Below are positions 46,500-59,979 of a stretch of DNA of 64,000 nucleotides, piece by piece. Source of the stretch: Ignelater luminosus (Eukaryota; Arthropoda; Insecta; Coleoptera; Elateridae); NCBI GenBank assembly GCA_011009095.1, contig VTPC01008396.1, positions 16,425-80,424 on the forward strand. Direction: 5' to 3'. A program made the translations under genes and the position numbers. The first letter of the stretch is position 1; each line of letters opens with the position of its first letter. The notes under the pieces were generated by a model. That model ran no database searches, was not told where the DNA came from, and saw nothing but the letters and a program-made list of their open reading frames with translations.

Positions 46500-49400
46500 C
46501 ATGACATAAACAAAACTTGATTTTTTCTGATTTATTGTATTCAACTTTTATCTCACCACAACTACAAACGGAAGCAGAAGACGAAAACACTTAAAAGTAC
46601 TACTTTTGCTTTTACAGAAGTTGACTTTTGCTGCCAATCGCCTAGAAAGTTTATTATGTTTACTGACTTTTCCTAGACACTAGTAATGTTGTAGTTGAAT
46701 GTGATAACATGATTTTATGCAATAATTACACAGACGATTGAGTACATCTTGAATTTTATAACAATCTTTAGCATTTTGTACTTTGGTAAAATGCTGTAAG
46801 TCATTACTCATCACAAACAAAATTGTTTTGAATTTTTGAAACCAGAAACTGCTACGATTAAGTTCTACTCGTATATCTAATGTAAAATTCGACCTATGGC
46901 AATAGTGACTCACTTACATCAAGTTTTCAGTATTGTACCTGGTTGTTTTTCTTCTTCATAAGTAAAAACGAAATTACAAGCGGAGCTATCCGTAACAATA
47001 ACAATATTTGTTATTATTAGTTTTATCAATAAATTTTTAATTTGCACACATTGCTTTTATTAGTAAACCATTATTAAACAAATAAACGCCCATTAAACAG
47101 TGCAATTTGTTAAATTATGTGAGAGCAAATGTTCAAAGTAAACGAGTAGCAAACGGTAAGCTTGAAAGGCATTATAGAAAATTAAACCGTATTACTGAAA
47201 GGTTTTTATTTGAATATCAATAAACAAAATAAAAAGAAACTAACTAATGTTAGCTATCTGTAAAAAATCAAAACAATTCAAACCACATCTGCACTATTAT
47301 TATCCAAAGAGAACACTGTAATATGACATACATGGCATAGATCATCTTATCTTTATTTTTCCCATGTACTAATTTAATCAATTACAATGTTTACCTTAGA
47401 ATCTAGTTAAAAATAACTACTCTACGCAAAATCTGTTATCTAGTAAATAAGTAGATAATATTATAATGTAGATGAAAAAATCGGTCAGTCGGTCTTGGTC
47501 GTTGACACTAGCAATAAATGCTAAATGATGAAAATTGCAGTTAATCAAGCCACTTTAATTCTTGATGTTTTTGTTTATTACAAGGAGATATTTGCGTTCA
47601 TATTGTTTAAAGATTTTCTAGGTGTTATATGTTTAATAAAATTCAGGTATTGTATCTTAATTAATTGACTGTTTTATGTAAATACGTAGTATTGGATAAT
47701 CTTCTTAAATTTTGTTCATAAGATTAATTTAAAATAAAAGTACCAGCTTAAAACGTACTTTCTGTAACATTAATTATTGTTTTTTATTAAAGTATATAAA
47801 AGGTGAGTGCCTATTACGTATGTATGCATGAACTTGAATTCTTTCAACATACATACTACATCAAGTACATACTTACGTCTGGATTAAGCTTCAATCCATC
47901 ATTAAACTTAGGAATTATTCAGTCTACAGCTTATTCTGGTCCAGAAAGTATTTTTTTATGATATAATCTGTCTTTGTTCCAATCAGCAAATCGATAGATA
48001 GATATTGTTCATACATCTACCTAGGTAGTATAAAATTCTGTGTAGCTAATAAAAGTTTTAGCTTGCACATTTTCTATCAGTTATTGCATCATGTATAATA
48101 CAAAAGTTAGTTTTTACGTAAATTAAGAATATTTCTTATCTTTCTGTTTTGGAAACAAACGAATATTACTAAATTAACAAGAGATGTGACAACCATCAGT
48201 AGTTCACGTTATAATCAGCTGATGAACGAGTATGTATATAATTTGGGGTCAAGGCCACTGCATTGCCTAAAATTAGATTAATTTAATAATTTTTTTCACG
48301 GAACTGTGATATACTATTATCTTATAGAAGCTGTCACTTGTTGATGACCTTTTCCAAGTAGTTAACTGTTTTATTTCAGTTTGTTTTATTTGAAATTGTG
48401 ACGCAGTATAAGAATTACGTTTGTGTTATATGGCAAAGGTTGCTTCTAATATAGTAATGTAAATAAAGTGTTTTTTTTACCCAAAAGATAAATTCTTCTT
48501 CAGTAAAATACCATGATGTACCGATTAATACAAGAAAAAATACAAACCATACAGCCAAAAGGTAGAAATATCCCTAAAAGTGTTTTTCTATGTCTATGTC
48601 ATTCCTATTAAATTTTGCGCATTTGTTTTCTAAGACACTGAGTAGAATTTGTCAAAAAAAGATGAGATGGCTTAATCTTGTCTAAAGAGATAACGTAGGT
48701 TACGAAAGTCCTATCTTAGAATTATCGACAAAAATTGTGATACACCTGAGCAATAAGACATAATCAACCTATAGTTAACGAAATCAATTTTGATCTTTTC
48801 AAAGATTTAAGAAGCTTTTTATGCAGAACTGAAGCTACACTGCTTAAGTGGTAATGTAATTTAATTAAAACTATTTTAAGAAACTTAATGTATTCCAACA
48901 TTTAAAACTTGACAAAATATGACTGACAAGAACAACCCGTCAAATAGTGACCACAAATAAAAATCTTCTGGACGCACCTCTATAAGATAAAATAAAAGAA
49001 TTTACGTAAAATTGTAGGTGATCATCATATACATACTTTAAGAATGTAGCGAAAGCTATCAAATTTATGAAAGAATTTGGAGATTAAACTAATTGTTTTA
49101 TTTCATAAAAAAGAATAAAACTAGCAACCACCCAATACTAATCATGTTTAGTAGTATTGACTTGGCAGTAATACTCTTAGTAACGAAACTCGGTAAACCG
49201 TTTAAAGAAGTGGAAAGTCAAGTCAAATCATAATTGTTTTTGCTGCTGAGGCCCCTGTAGGCATATGCCTTTTCGACCTGATTGCTAAATGGTAATTTCC
49301 AAAAGGTAAACGCTGCACGCGGTTCAGTGATAGAACAGGAAGTGTTTTAAAAAAGTTCCAGATAATGTGAACCTTGTACTTTCTACACCGTTTGGTCGAT

Positions 49401-52400
49401 CTTTAAAAGAATCCAAATACTTTCACGAAAGTTATGAGATGGTCTTGATTCTTGCTCGAGACTGGAAAGAGCAGTGCGACACCCTTGTTCCGCTTGGAAG
49501 GGTGGTGCGCGGTGAACACTTGATTTTGATGTTCAGGTGAAGATCGAGTTGGAAATGACTTAGATGGAAAAAAGGCCTGTTCGGGTTTTTTAGCAATTTA
49601 TATTAAGAAGATCTCTTGAGCTCCCTCAAGCCTCTTGCGGACTTTTGTCTGGCTCGAGTGTATCGTGTAGAGTTAGGCAAGTGTGTAGTTTTTGAATCAC
49701 TTTCATGCCCAGTCAGTCACGTAAAGTTCTTGAAAATCCAAGCTAATACGCCCACTCACGGCTGTATATTTTGGTCAGAAGCATAGATTAAGCATCCATT
49801 AATAACATGTACATGTTATCCAGAGTTACTTCTAGACTCTTGGAGGAAGGGTGGAGTGATATGACTTAACATGAGAAGGTAGTTATGCTAGCGGATGTCG
49901 AGACTTGCAGACCTGATATTATTAACTTGCGTGGTGGCAGTTGACTGTGGCTTTCAATTCACTCAACTGTCAGAACCAAAGAAAAATCTCGTACCATAGC
50001 AATGATGCTCAAACTGCTTTTTGTGTGACTGCAGTGGTTGGTTTGTTGTTTTTACCAGTTGTACTTTGCCTTGATGCGGTGTATGGAGTAAGCAATCTAT
50101 TTTAAGTTCCTAACCATGAACGAATTAAATTTGGGTCAACCAGACATCGGATACTTGACTAGCCATTTTGATCAAACGTCACCGCAGTTAAATCATCCGC
50201 ATTTTGTCAATAGATTTTCCATCTGTGGCCCGTACCTATCTTTACTTGGTATGGGGTTGCTGAATGTTCATTTTCGGTAAATCCAGTTTTAATGTTTCTG
50301 GTGGTTCTTAAAATGATAATGAGTCTTGATTCTTTTATACGAGCCAATTTATACCTAGTGATTATAAAAAATGCGTCCTCTTTAACAGTTAATAACTTCT
50401 CGCAGGTAGCAGATACTGATACTAAACTGTAGTCAATCATGATTATAGAAGTAAAAAAATAAGTTTTTAACAAGAAAATCATATATTGATGAAAAGAATT
50501 GAACAGTTGAATACCAAAAATGAACAACAAAAAAATGTTTTCCTAAAGTAAATTCTATGACCGTATTAACTGTTAGCTGTAAATATCTGGACTGGTCCGC
50601 AATTGTAACGCTCCTTAATTTTATCTTACACTGTAGAATAAATGTGTTAATTTACATTTTAGAACATTTCTGGCAGCACCACATTGATTGTCATAGAATT
50701 GTTGCAAGTTTTCAAAAAGTTATTGACGGTCCTCATAAACATTTTCTTTCATAAATCAGTAACCTAAAGAGTTGACAATCAGGAGAATTTTCCCTAACAA
50801 ATGAAGACATATTTTTTTCTAAAAAAGTAACTGTTGACTAATTCATTTGTTTTAAGGGACTACTACTAAGAATTCCATTGTTTGCCACTAAAAATCTGCT
50901 TTACGAACGAGCAGAAAAGTGACACTGCAGGAACGTTTTTTATCCTTTGGCTGGAAAACTGTAAAATTTCTTCCTCCTACCTTCTAAAAGCCACCCGGCA
51001 GATTATTATACACTCGGCGTTGCAAAAATTATTTTCCTGTCGTTAACATTGTTATTAAAATAAAAGATACAAATAAACTGAAAAATAGTGATTAATTCAA
51101 CTTCTAGAGTTGTTAACCTCAACATATCTATTAGCGGGAGCTAAAGCTTGAAGAAGATCAGGGTAACTTAATTGGTAAAACTGTGATATGACTTATATTG
51201 AGAATGTAAGTTCGAATTCCACGCGAGATCTAAAGTTTTCTTTATGTATTACGCTATAATTAATTTACTAGGAACTTTTCAATAGTAACTTAAAACATAT
51301 TTGATTATTACACAGTGCAACCGCTAGGTTAGGTCGAATAAGTGTTTTTTCTGAGTCCAAAGTTCGTGATGCGACTTACACGATTTTTTTACATTGCTTA
51401 AAGGTTTTTCATCCATAACTCGTAAACAATCAAATTTTGTGACTTTTACTTTCAAATTCGTGTTCAGGACATAAAATGGGATTAACTGGTTGACATCGTT
51501 TTACCACTCTGTCATTAATATTGTTTAAAAACGGTCGTATCTATGATGTGTTAAAACTTTAACAATTAAGTTGGGCGTGGTAAGGTTGTATCTAACATCT
51601 ACAGAAAGACTTTTTACAACACCCCAAGGTGGTCAGAATTCGATTTTCTAAAGTATCTTAGTCAAAAAAGAATCAAAGATTGTCGAAACTTGGCTTATTG
51701 TTGGGTCATTAAGTGCCATTTACGACAAAAAAGTTCCAACTCAAAGAAACGTTTTGTTCTGGAGATATGGCGGAAAACATATCTCTCTTAATTCCTGGGT
51801 AAGGAATGAAGAAAATCAGAGGAACAAACTGCAACTACACCAATCTAGACTAAATCTAGAGTAAATGTTGGGTATGCTTCGCCATTTGTCTAAAATGGTC
51901 AGAATAGGCGATTGCCTTTTGCTTTTTATCGGAAGACTTTTGCATGGAAAATCCGTAAATGTGACTCGCTTGTCTTTTTCCGTTATCAAGTAAAAGAGTT
52001 TTACAGTTTGAAATAATTCTTCGGGACTTCTAGAGGTGAAGTTTGGAAAGATAAAGAAACGTGTTTCACTGATTCTGTAGGTATATCCCTAAGTAGAACA
52101 AAATTTTTTTGTGCCATTTTGATATCTTTGAAAAGCGCAATAGCGACTCCTACTGATGGACATCTATAGATAAGAATTTGATCAATTATGAATGAGTAGA
52201 TAGATTGGTATTACCTAAAGACAGCGTCCCTGTTTCCTGATCTCTAAATGTTAAACATACGGTCACAACAAATTTTTGCTGGATGATTTCTGGAACCTAT
52301 GGAGTGAGTATTCTGAATTGATATGTTCAGGAGGGTTACTAGTTACGGTTCACGAATTATGAACGAAAGAACATGAAGAAATTATGTAACTATGTTACAA

Positions 52401-52870
52401 ATTTTGAACTGAAAAAAACGCTTATTAGACCTATAACTTAGCGGAATCCCTGAGAGGGTAGACTATTTTGATCAGATATTACCGACTGTGGCCAAAATTC
52501 TATTTCAGAAGGTTTACACTTCATTTTGAGGCACTGTGTTATTAATGTATTGTAAAACTAACATTTCTGTTGGTTTAAATTCGAAACTGTGTAGTACATT
52601 TTAGTGAATTAGTTTGACAATAACAAAATTTGCCAGTAATGCTGTGTAATTTGCTATCTGCACTTTAATTTGTATACAAGGATTCTTATTATGTGTTGAA
52701 TGTATGTTGAATAAATTATGGAATTAGGGTATTCTAAAACTGTTTGAGTAATTTGACAGTTGTATTTTTTATCACCTGTAATTTGTTATGCAGAGGTAGC
52801 CTATATGATTTACAAGGCCAAAAGTTAATGATTCAATTATCATCCTCACCTATTCTTATAATATCGCTGG
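46500..52870. other. Long stretch without recognised genes
   Basis: No supported gene or transposon. A roughly 1-kb part at 49230-50220 is GC-richer than its surroundings and could hide a decayed coding region, but all frames are short. A tRNA-like pair of boxes lies near 51165-51225. The rest is AT-rich. Confidence 0.4.
51160..51235 (+). other. tRNA-like sequence, possible SINE head (weak)
   Basis: TAACTTAATTGGTAAAACTG resembles a pol III box A and AGTTCGAATTCC a box B, about 44 bases apart as in a tRNA. The D stem and acceptor stem do not pair well, so it is not a functional tRNA gene. A tRNA-derived SINE or a pseudo-tRNA is the best guess. Confidence 0.3.
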
Positions 52871-55800
52871 CCTAATTAACAAACCACGTAACTCACATTT
52901 CCCACTTTTTACAGGAAGAACAAAAAACTGATTTATTCCACAGTGAATAGATAAATTATTATTGTTTATTCTTAACAATAAAGTTTAAAGTATTCTGAGA
53001 TGTATATAGGCCATATTGTTATATAATTAAACATATTAATAATTACAATGAAGTTACCAGGTTAGAAATAGCTACGTTAAGGAGTTACACGGTATGTGTA
53101 TAAAAGATACGTGGTTTGAAAAATTTAAATTTGGAGTTAAGTGGTCTGACAATGAGTATAAGGTTTTAAATAAAATACTAGAAATTGGAATAATAATATA
53201 ATTACGGTATATTATATTTGGAAACATATAAAAATGTCAAATAAAACAAAATGTTAGTAAAAATACATGTAACGATGGTAATTTTGACCTTTTCATGGAT
53301 TGAAGCAGTCTGTTAAAATGGCAACTCGTCATAAAAAGAGTGGTAGTCCCTTAGTATTATACTTTTCAATTCTTGCAGATGGTTGTACTTTGCTTCCGTT
53401 ATCTTCAACATACTGTCGTACAAATTTGGAAAATTTGCTTTACGAAATACTTGCATTTTGTCTATAGGATGGCTTAATGATGGTTTTGGATCCTATCTTT
53501 TTCGTCTGGATTTTCTTGAAGCTTCTTCCGATTGTTTTGCGTTATCCTCGCAAGCAGGTAATAGTTTGAACTCATCTTCAAAATTTAGTTTGTTATAAAT
53601 TTTTCCGTCGTCAGAATACTTCAAACAGCGGATGTCAGTAACTTTGGCGTCACCTTTCTTCAATCCAGGACGGATCGACTTGTACATTGTGGGGTTTGCA
53701 TAGTTTTTGAAGAATGAATGTTCTAAATAAGTAACCTTATAAGGTGTAGTATGATTTCTAGCATTTTTGCATTTCTCTACATAATCAGCTGGCACATAAA
53801 CTTCTCTCTGTTTTAGATACCGCTCTATGGTGGAGTGCATAGAGTCACACTCCATTTGAGTGTGACCTTTTTCCAGATATTTGATTTCGATACAGATCTT
53901 GTACTTAACAGCTAAATGTAACAGGGCATTGCTCAAAATAGAACTTCTGTTTTGATAGTTACAGCCGTCACTGAAAATTATTATTTTCTTTGCATTTTTG
54001 CGTAGCGGTAACTGGGATTGAATGAAATGACTTACAATGCTTGCAAACTCATTTGCAGTGAATTCGCCTTTTGTTTCATTCCACATGTAGCAAAATCCAT
54101 CTTTTTTCTTTAGATCATACATACAAAGGTTGTGGACCGAAAGTTTCCTCCTGTAATATATGTCTGAAGCATTTGATTTAGGACACAATAACAGGCTCTG
54201 AAGATCCACCGCGTAAACATGCTCTTCATTTCTTTTATCGTTGCCTTTTTCTTGCCTAGCAGCGGTTTTCTTCTTTGAATGATCCTTGTATTCTTCACTA
54301 GTAATGTGTTTTAGCTTGTATGTTCTACATATATCACATTGATCTTTCTTTGGTCTGTATAAAGACAAATTCAGATCTTCAAATGTTTTGTGGAATGTAC
54401 AGGAAGACAGTGGCTTGCATTTTTTTCCTTGCACCAATTATCAGTATAAACCTTGAACAACTGAGACTTTGACGTCCAACAAGGCTCCAAATAGAGTTTT
54501 TGAGAAGATGCCCGACAATAATGTGATTCTACATTTGGCAATGCCAATAAAAACTCTTTTAATAAATTTAATCTTTCATTTAAATTCGGTTGTCTTGTAA
54601 TCTTCTTTGATTGTCTTTTATTTTCAGTTCTCTCGTTGGTTTCGTCTTTTTCTTCCAACTCTACATGATCTTCTCCTCCGTCTTCTAACCACTCCCTAAA
54701 ATTGCCAGTAATGTCTTTTTGCATACTCTGACCTTTTCTGAATTATCTACATATAAATAGAATTTAAAAGAAAATTTTCGGCGTGAAGTGTTTTCAATTT
54801 TGCTATCCCGAGATCTTTGGGTAAAATTTACATCTGTCATAGTTTTTATGAAAATCTTTCTTTCCTTCCAGCTCAACTTCCAAAAATCATTGAACATTTT
54901 CTGTCTTTCTGTTTCTGTCAATGTCTTGCAATGAAAGGTTTTACCTTTACATTTGCAAATAACTTCTTTCATCGTTCTCTTAGGCCTACTGACAAATCCC
55001 GTGACTTTTCCATCTATAACCTTTCTCCCTTTGTATTCTTTACCTTGTTCACGTAAGATCTTTGCTTTTTTAAGTTCCCAATCATCTTCTGTTACTTGAT
55101 GTCGTTTTCTTCTTCTGGGTTTCAGAATATCTTGACTTATATCTTTATCAAGATTTTCAGCTTCTTCAATTGCCTCTACTGGTTCTGTGTTATTAACACT
55201 GTTATTTGCTTCTGTTTCTATTGTAATTATATTCAAGTCATTTATATCAGCAGTTTCTACGTCAATAGTCGTACTGATTTGATGATTGGGTTCTGCCATT
55301 TTATTATCCCACAGAACTCTCATTGTAAACTTCAGCTACCACAATTATTTCTTGTCTACTGTTTACCTCTTGACTTAACTCCGTTGCATCCTTTGTTCCC
55401 TTGTCACATAGTTCTGAGATAAACTCATTAGATTTTTCTGCTTGACAGTAAACACTTTCACTTACTAAACTATAATCAAGGTCTGTATGGGTCAGTATGT
55501 TACAATCATAATGTAATTCTTTAACAGCACTACGTGCTTCAGTATCTGAAAAGTTTAGGTTTATAGGGAGACTTCCAAAACTTATATCTTGACTTATATC
55601 AAAATTTCCAGCTTCTTCCTTTTCCTCCACTAATTGTGTGTTATTAACATTTTTGTTATTATTTTCAGTCTCCAATATTATTAAATTCTTTAAGTCATTT
55701 ACATCAGCTGTTTGATTTTGAGCTTCAGATTCAGGAAATATTTGAATTAAGATGCCATTTTCATCAATCATGAATGTGTCTGCTGTAGAAATAATATCAT

Positions 55801-56755
55801 CAACAATGACATCTTCCTTGTCAATCTTTGAAGGTGAATTAGTACAGTCAGTACAATCTTGGTTCTTGACCGGCGACAAAAGCAAATATCCACCATTTCC
55901 CTTGTCAGGTTGTGCAATTATTGCTAGTTTTAGTATTTTTTTTGTTTTCAAAAACATTTTTGAACTGAAAAGTAACAAAAACGTAATTAGTGGTCAGTTT
56001 AATAAAACGAATACAGACCACTTAACTCCTGAAATGTCTTTCATTCAAAACCTTTAATTGTAGATAAACCCCGTATCTACCGTTTCATATTGAAATAAAA
56101 CCTCGTAACTTCATAAAGAACAGATTAGCACACAACGTAACTCCATCTGAGTTTAGTAGAAGTACACAAAAAATAATGTTTTTCTGATAGTAAATCCTTA
56201 TAAAACTTATAAATTACCTGAATTTAAACTAAACTTAGTAAAGTACAATTTTAATAAAATTATTTTAAAAGTAAACGTTGATAGAATGAAAATGTGTAAC
56301 TCCTCAAAAATTGCAAACTAACCTAAAACTTTGTTTTGGTAACAAAACACGTAAATCACATATCCTTTTCAAACAGGTAAGTTTTCAACTTAAAATTTTA
56401 TATTCATTATAATTTTATGCTAAAATAATATTATATTGCATTACCAACCTTCAAACACGTGCCATATAGCCTCCAAACAATAAAAAAATGTTGTAATCAC
56501 AGATAAATCCAAACACTGCACAGACAGCACACTTTTGCATTACAACAGGCTGCCCCTGCTAGGAGTTACTTGGTTTGCAATAAAGAAATTCCCTGCTAAA
56601 AATATACGTGGTTTGTTTTTCCCTTTTGTTCGATGATTTAAATTTTTTGGAGTTATGAGGTTTGGTGAAGTTGTGCAGGAACCATAAACGAATGCAATAG
56701 CAGGAAAATCTCAAAATCGTATTTTTTGGTGGAGTTACGTGGTTTGTTAATTAGG
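52871..56755 (-). mobile_element. 3.9-kb DNA transposon with subterminal repeats (Sola-like, family uncertain)
   Basis: The left end CCTAATTAACAAACCACGTA and the right end TACGTGGTTTGTTAATTAGG are perfect inverted repeats of at least 24 bases. Variants of GGAGTTACGTGGTTTG are iterated inside both ends. Between them lies a single minus-strand transposase-like gene with frameshifts. If the true ends are TAATTAAC and GTTAATTA, the flanking tetramers GGCC and GGAC could be a worn 4-bp target duplication, as Sola elements make; this is only suggestive. Confidence 0.85.
53493..55978 (-). pseudogene. Frameshifted transposase-like protein of a multicopy arthropod family
   Basis: Four overlapping minus-strand frames in order (55978-55304, 55323-54685, 54724-54371, 54437-53493) form one protein of roughly 750 residues interrupted by frameshifts, one in an A7 run near 54420. 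The N-terminal part is acidic. A basic patch (KPRRRKRH) precedes a KVICKCKGKTFHCK cysteine motif and KVRVCKKTLLAIL. The C-terminal part has CDICRTYKLKHITSEEY, LLLCPKSNASDIYY, KIIIFSDGCNYQNR, KGHTQMECDSMHSTIER and NPTMYKSIRPGLKKGD. I recall this family as multicopy, transposon-borne and usually uncharacterised in insects and cnidarians. The FSDGC Asp and the HTQME/STIER acidic residues are candidate DDE positions. Transposase function is inferred from the flanking inverted repeats. Confidence 0.75.
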
Positions 56756-57865
56756 ACAACAATATATAATTCATAAATGGTTCAAGGTTTTGCCTTTTTT
56801 AAAAATTTGTTGCTTATTACTTGTTAGCGAAGAATTCTTAAAAAGTCCGTTCAGTTTACAATTAAGTATCAAAGGTAACTTGAATATTGGGATATTATAC
56901 AGTAGGTGGCAAAAGTACAAAAAGAAAAATTTGTATAATTTGGTTTATTTCTTGAAATGAGGAACGTTTAGAAAGCATTAACTAATTACGTAGAAGTAAA
57001 TAAACTTGCAATCTTTTTCGTATATTTTATTGAAAATATTGCGAGTTTTACTTATACGTATATAGTTTTAGTTTTTGTTAACAAATTTATTTAATTTGAA
57101 GACACTTTTTACAAAAATCTTTATACAATATTTTCATGTAAATGCCAATTATTTCCGAATGAAATATCATCATGATTTTTTAAATGGCGCATCTCGTTTA
57201 TTGGCTTCAGTAGAGGAATTTTTTGATTTCAACAACACAGCATTTAACTGCCTTAAATTTAAAAATAAAATTGATGTCTGAAAAAATGTGCTTGGGAAAT
57301 ATTTAACTTCAGATTTAATGAATTTGTTCCATACGTTTATTACCGCTTACTGTATATTGTTTTCTTCACATCTCATTTCACATATTTATAGCAAGGACTT
57401 TTATTGTCTGCATTATTTTTTATTTTTGCTACCATATCTATTTATTTATTTTTCTTTTTCGGTTTAGTTCTTGCTGTTATAAGGTCTATGTGCATATAAA
57501 TAAATTAAATGAATATTCCATTAATACGAAATTACTGCTTTACTATATATAAAGTAAATTTTGTTATCCTAAAATAAAATATAACAAGTAATAATAAATA
57601 TTTATTATGTCTCTTAATATATATAACTATTTGTCATACAAATAAAGGAAATAATTTAATTTAAAAAATTAACGGATAATATAAATAATCTCATTATCTC
57701 TAAATTTTTTATATTGCCAAATTATTTTATTTTGAATAACAGTGCAAAAGAAGAGAAAAGAGGTAACTATACTGTGATTAAACTATTAATACATATAATT
57801 ATTATTTGTTTAAAAAACAAATTTATATTAAGTTGCCGATAAATAATTAAGTGAAAAGTATCTGC
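56756..57865. other. Anonymous AT-rich stretch
   Basis: No gene recognised. It includes the 3' side of the small secreted protein gene that ends at 57866. Confidence 0.4.
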
Positions 57866-59862
57866 TTAGTCGCTAACTGTAGACTTAATCTTTTCCACCA
57901 AATCCTTTCCTTGAGTTTGAATGGTATCACCAAATTTCTGCACACCTTCGGAAATATCCTTCATAAGATCATTGTTCTGAAAAAATATTTATTTTATTGT
58001 ACAGAACATTTTCTTATAAAGATAAACAGTTCATTAATATATACAAGTACAGAAGAGTTAAGTATCTACCTGAATGTTTTTGAGGAGGTCTTCAAAGCCG
58101 GCTTTTAGACTATCTACAGCTTGGTCGATGGCTTTTCCAGCATCTTCAGCATTTGGAACGTCACGTACATTACGAACTAGTCCTGCAGTAGTTAGCTGCA
58201 ACAATAAATTTCAATAAGCCAAAGATACCGTAGCGTTGTTTAACTTTTATTAATGTTAAGGAAAGAAATGCTAATTGTTGATTATGGTTTTGAATATAGT
58301 TCGATTCTAAAAAATTCATCAATGAGATTGGAATAATTATCAGCACTAAATAGGAAACAAACAAACAAAAATTATTTATCTGCATTCAGCAAACAATTTT
58401 TAAGTTTAAGTTAAGATAAATTCACTTTGGAAATGTAACCACAGGAAGATTATACGAACTTATTAGAAATCGCGTGACATTAATTGTGCTTGTCCTGTTT
58501 ACGACTGAAAAACCTTAATTGATACCTACTCAATTAACTTGATAATTTCTAGTATATTAGACCATTTTCACATTATGTACATAATATTGTTAGTCTATAG
58601 TCTTCACACTATAAAATTTAAAGAAGCAAATGAAATGTGATAGATTGTCTTTTAGCGTTTCGGTTTTAAAATTTTACAGATTTTAACATTTATTAAAAAT
58701 TTATTAGAAAATAAGAAATAAAAAAATAAAAATCACAATAATAACTGAAACCAAAGACGTGAAACCTCTGAAATTAAATACCAACTTTTATAAACAAAAT
58801 CATCAAAAAGGGTTTTTCCAAATGAGCAAAAAGCTGTAAAAGTTTTAATCTAAAAATTTCTTGTTGCCTTTTCAAAAAAAAATCTCCGATTTCCATGAAG
58901 CAGTGTTCACACTCTTAAAAGAAAAAACTTCGTGCATCTCGCACATGTGCCTCCTTAGTTGTATATTACTAAATTTGTTTACATCCGTAAAACGATTCTG
59001 AACTACCTATTCAAAAATAATTCCAGGAATTTGCTTTAAAAGAAAAAAGATTATTGGAGAAAAGATATTAACACAAATTTATATTTCAAACTGAACTTTG
59101 ATAAACTCATCTTTGATCTTCATTTTTAATTTAATAGTCTTTTCCCTATTTTTAAATATTTAATTTTACTCAACATTGATAAAGCTAAGATTATTCGTAA
59201 AATGTAGAACTACGTATAAATACAAGTCCAAAGGGTGAATACACAACAATATTTAACATTTTTATCATTATGACAAATTTGTCAAAGTGCAAAGGGCAAC
59301 AGTTGAGTCAATGAGAAAATATTTTTAATTTGTTTTCCTCATTATTTCTTTTCTAAGAAAACTCTAAAATTGTGGAAACATTACAGATAAGCATAACGGA
59401 AATATTAGAATAATTATATAGAGTGTTTCATAACTTTAGACTTAGCTTCATTAAACAAATATGATACGACACATAATTTAATTTTATATCATTAGTAACG
59501 AAATTTAATGCACAATTCTATTAGCGACCTTTACTTAGTTTCTATAGAATTTCAGTAACAGGATACCTAACAATACAAATTAAAAATAGTCAGACAAAAC
59601 AGAATTGACTGAAAGCAGTCATCTGCGACTCCAAGCAAATTAATAAAAACACGTAGGTGTGAATTTAAAAATCATAAAGTAAAATCTTTAGCAAAATATT
59701 AAATTAATAACAATCTTTTTTAAAACTGATTTGAGTAATATTCACATTGGATTTGCAAATAACAGCACTATAAACTAAAATAATAGTAATAATAAAATAA
59801 AATAGTCTTACCTGGAATAAGAAGAAAGCAAGAACAAGAACAAAAGCAATTCTGATAACCAT
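57866..59862 (-). CDS. Small secreted amphipathic-helix protein (95 residues), unknown family
   Basis: Exons 59862-59812, 58195-58070 and 57976-57866 join in phase 0 at both junctions (donors GTAAGA and GTAGAT, acceptors TGCAG and TTCAG) to 95 residues. Residues 1-17 plus the first residues after the intron form a hydrophobic signal peptide (MVIRIAFVLVLAFFLFQ). The mature part of about 75 residues has no cysteine and reads as amphipathic helices: DAGKAIDQAVDSLKAGFEDL, then LLKNIQ, NNDLMKDISEGVQKFG and GKDLVEKIKSTVSD. The first intron, right after the signal peptide, recalls the apolipophorin-III-like genes, but length and sequence do not match them. It may be a small haemolymph or lipid-binding protein; I do not recognise a named family. 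Confidence 0.75.
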
Positions 59863-59970
59863 TTTTGCAAATGTTTTTCAGTAAGACACTGTAAGATTTA
59901 TTAAAGAGTCGTTGAACACACCACTGTGTATGTACCAGATGTAATAACACCAATTTATCAACTAAGTGAC

Positions 59971-59978
59971 CTTATATA
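59971..59978 (-). promoter_or_regulatory. TATA box of the small secreted protein gene
   Basis: The minus strand reads TATATAAG from 59978. A start about 31 bases downstream, near 59947, would give a leader of about 85 bases before the ATG at 59862. Confidence 0.5.
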
Positions 59979-59979
59979 T

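Noticed and set aside
54817-56057. Plus-strand frames of 79-108 codons
   Set aside because: They are antisense to the transposase-like gene, which has clear motifs on the minus strand.
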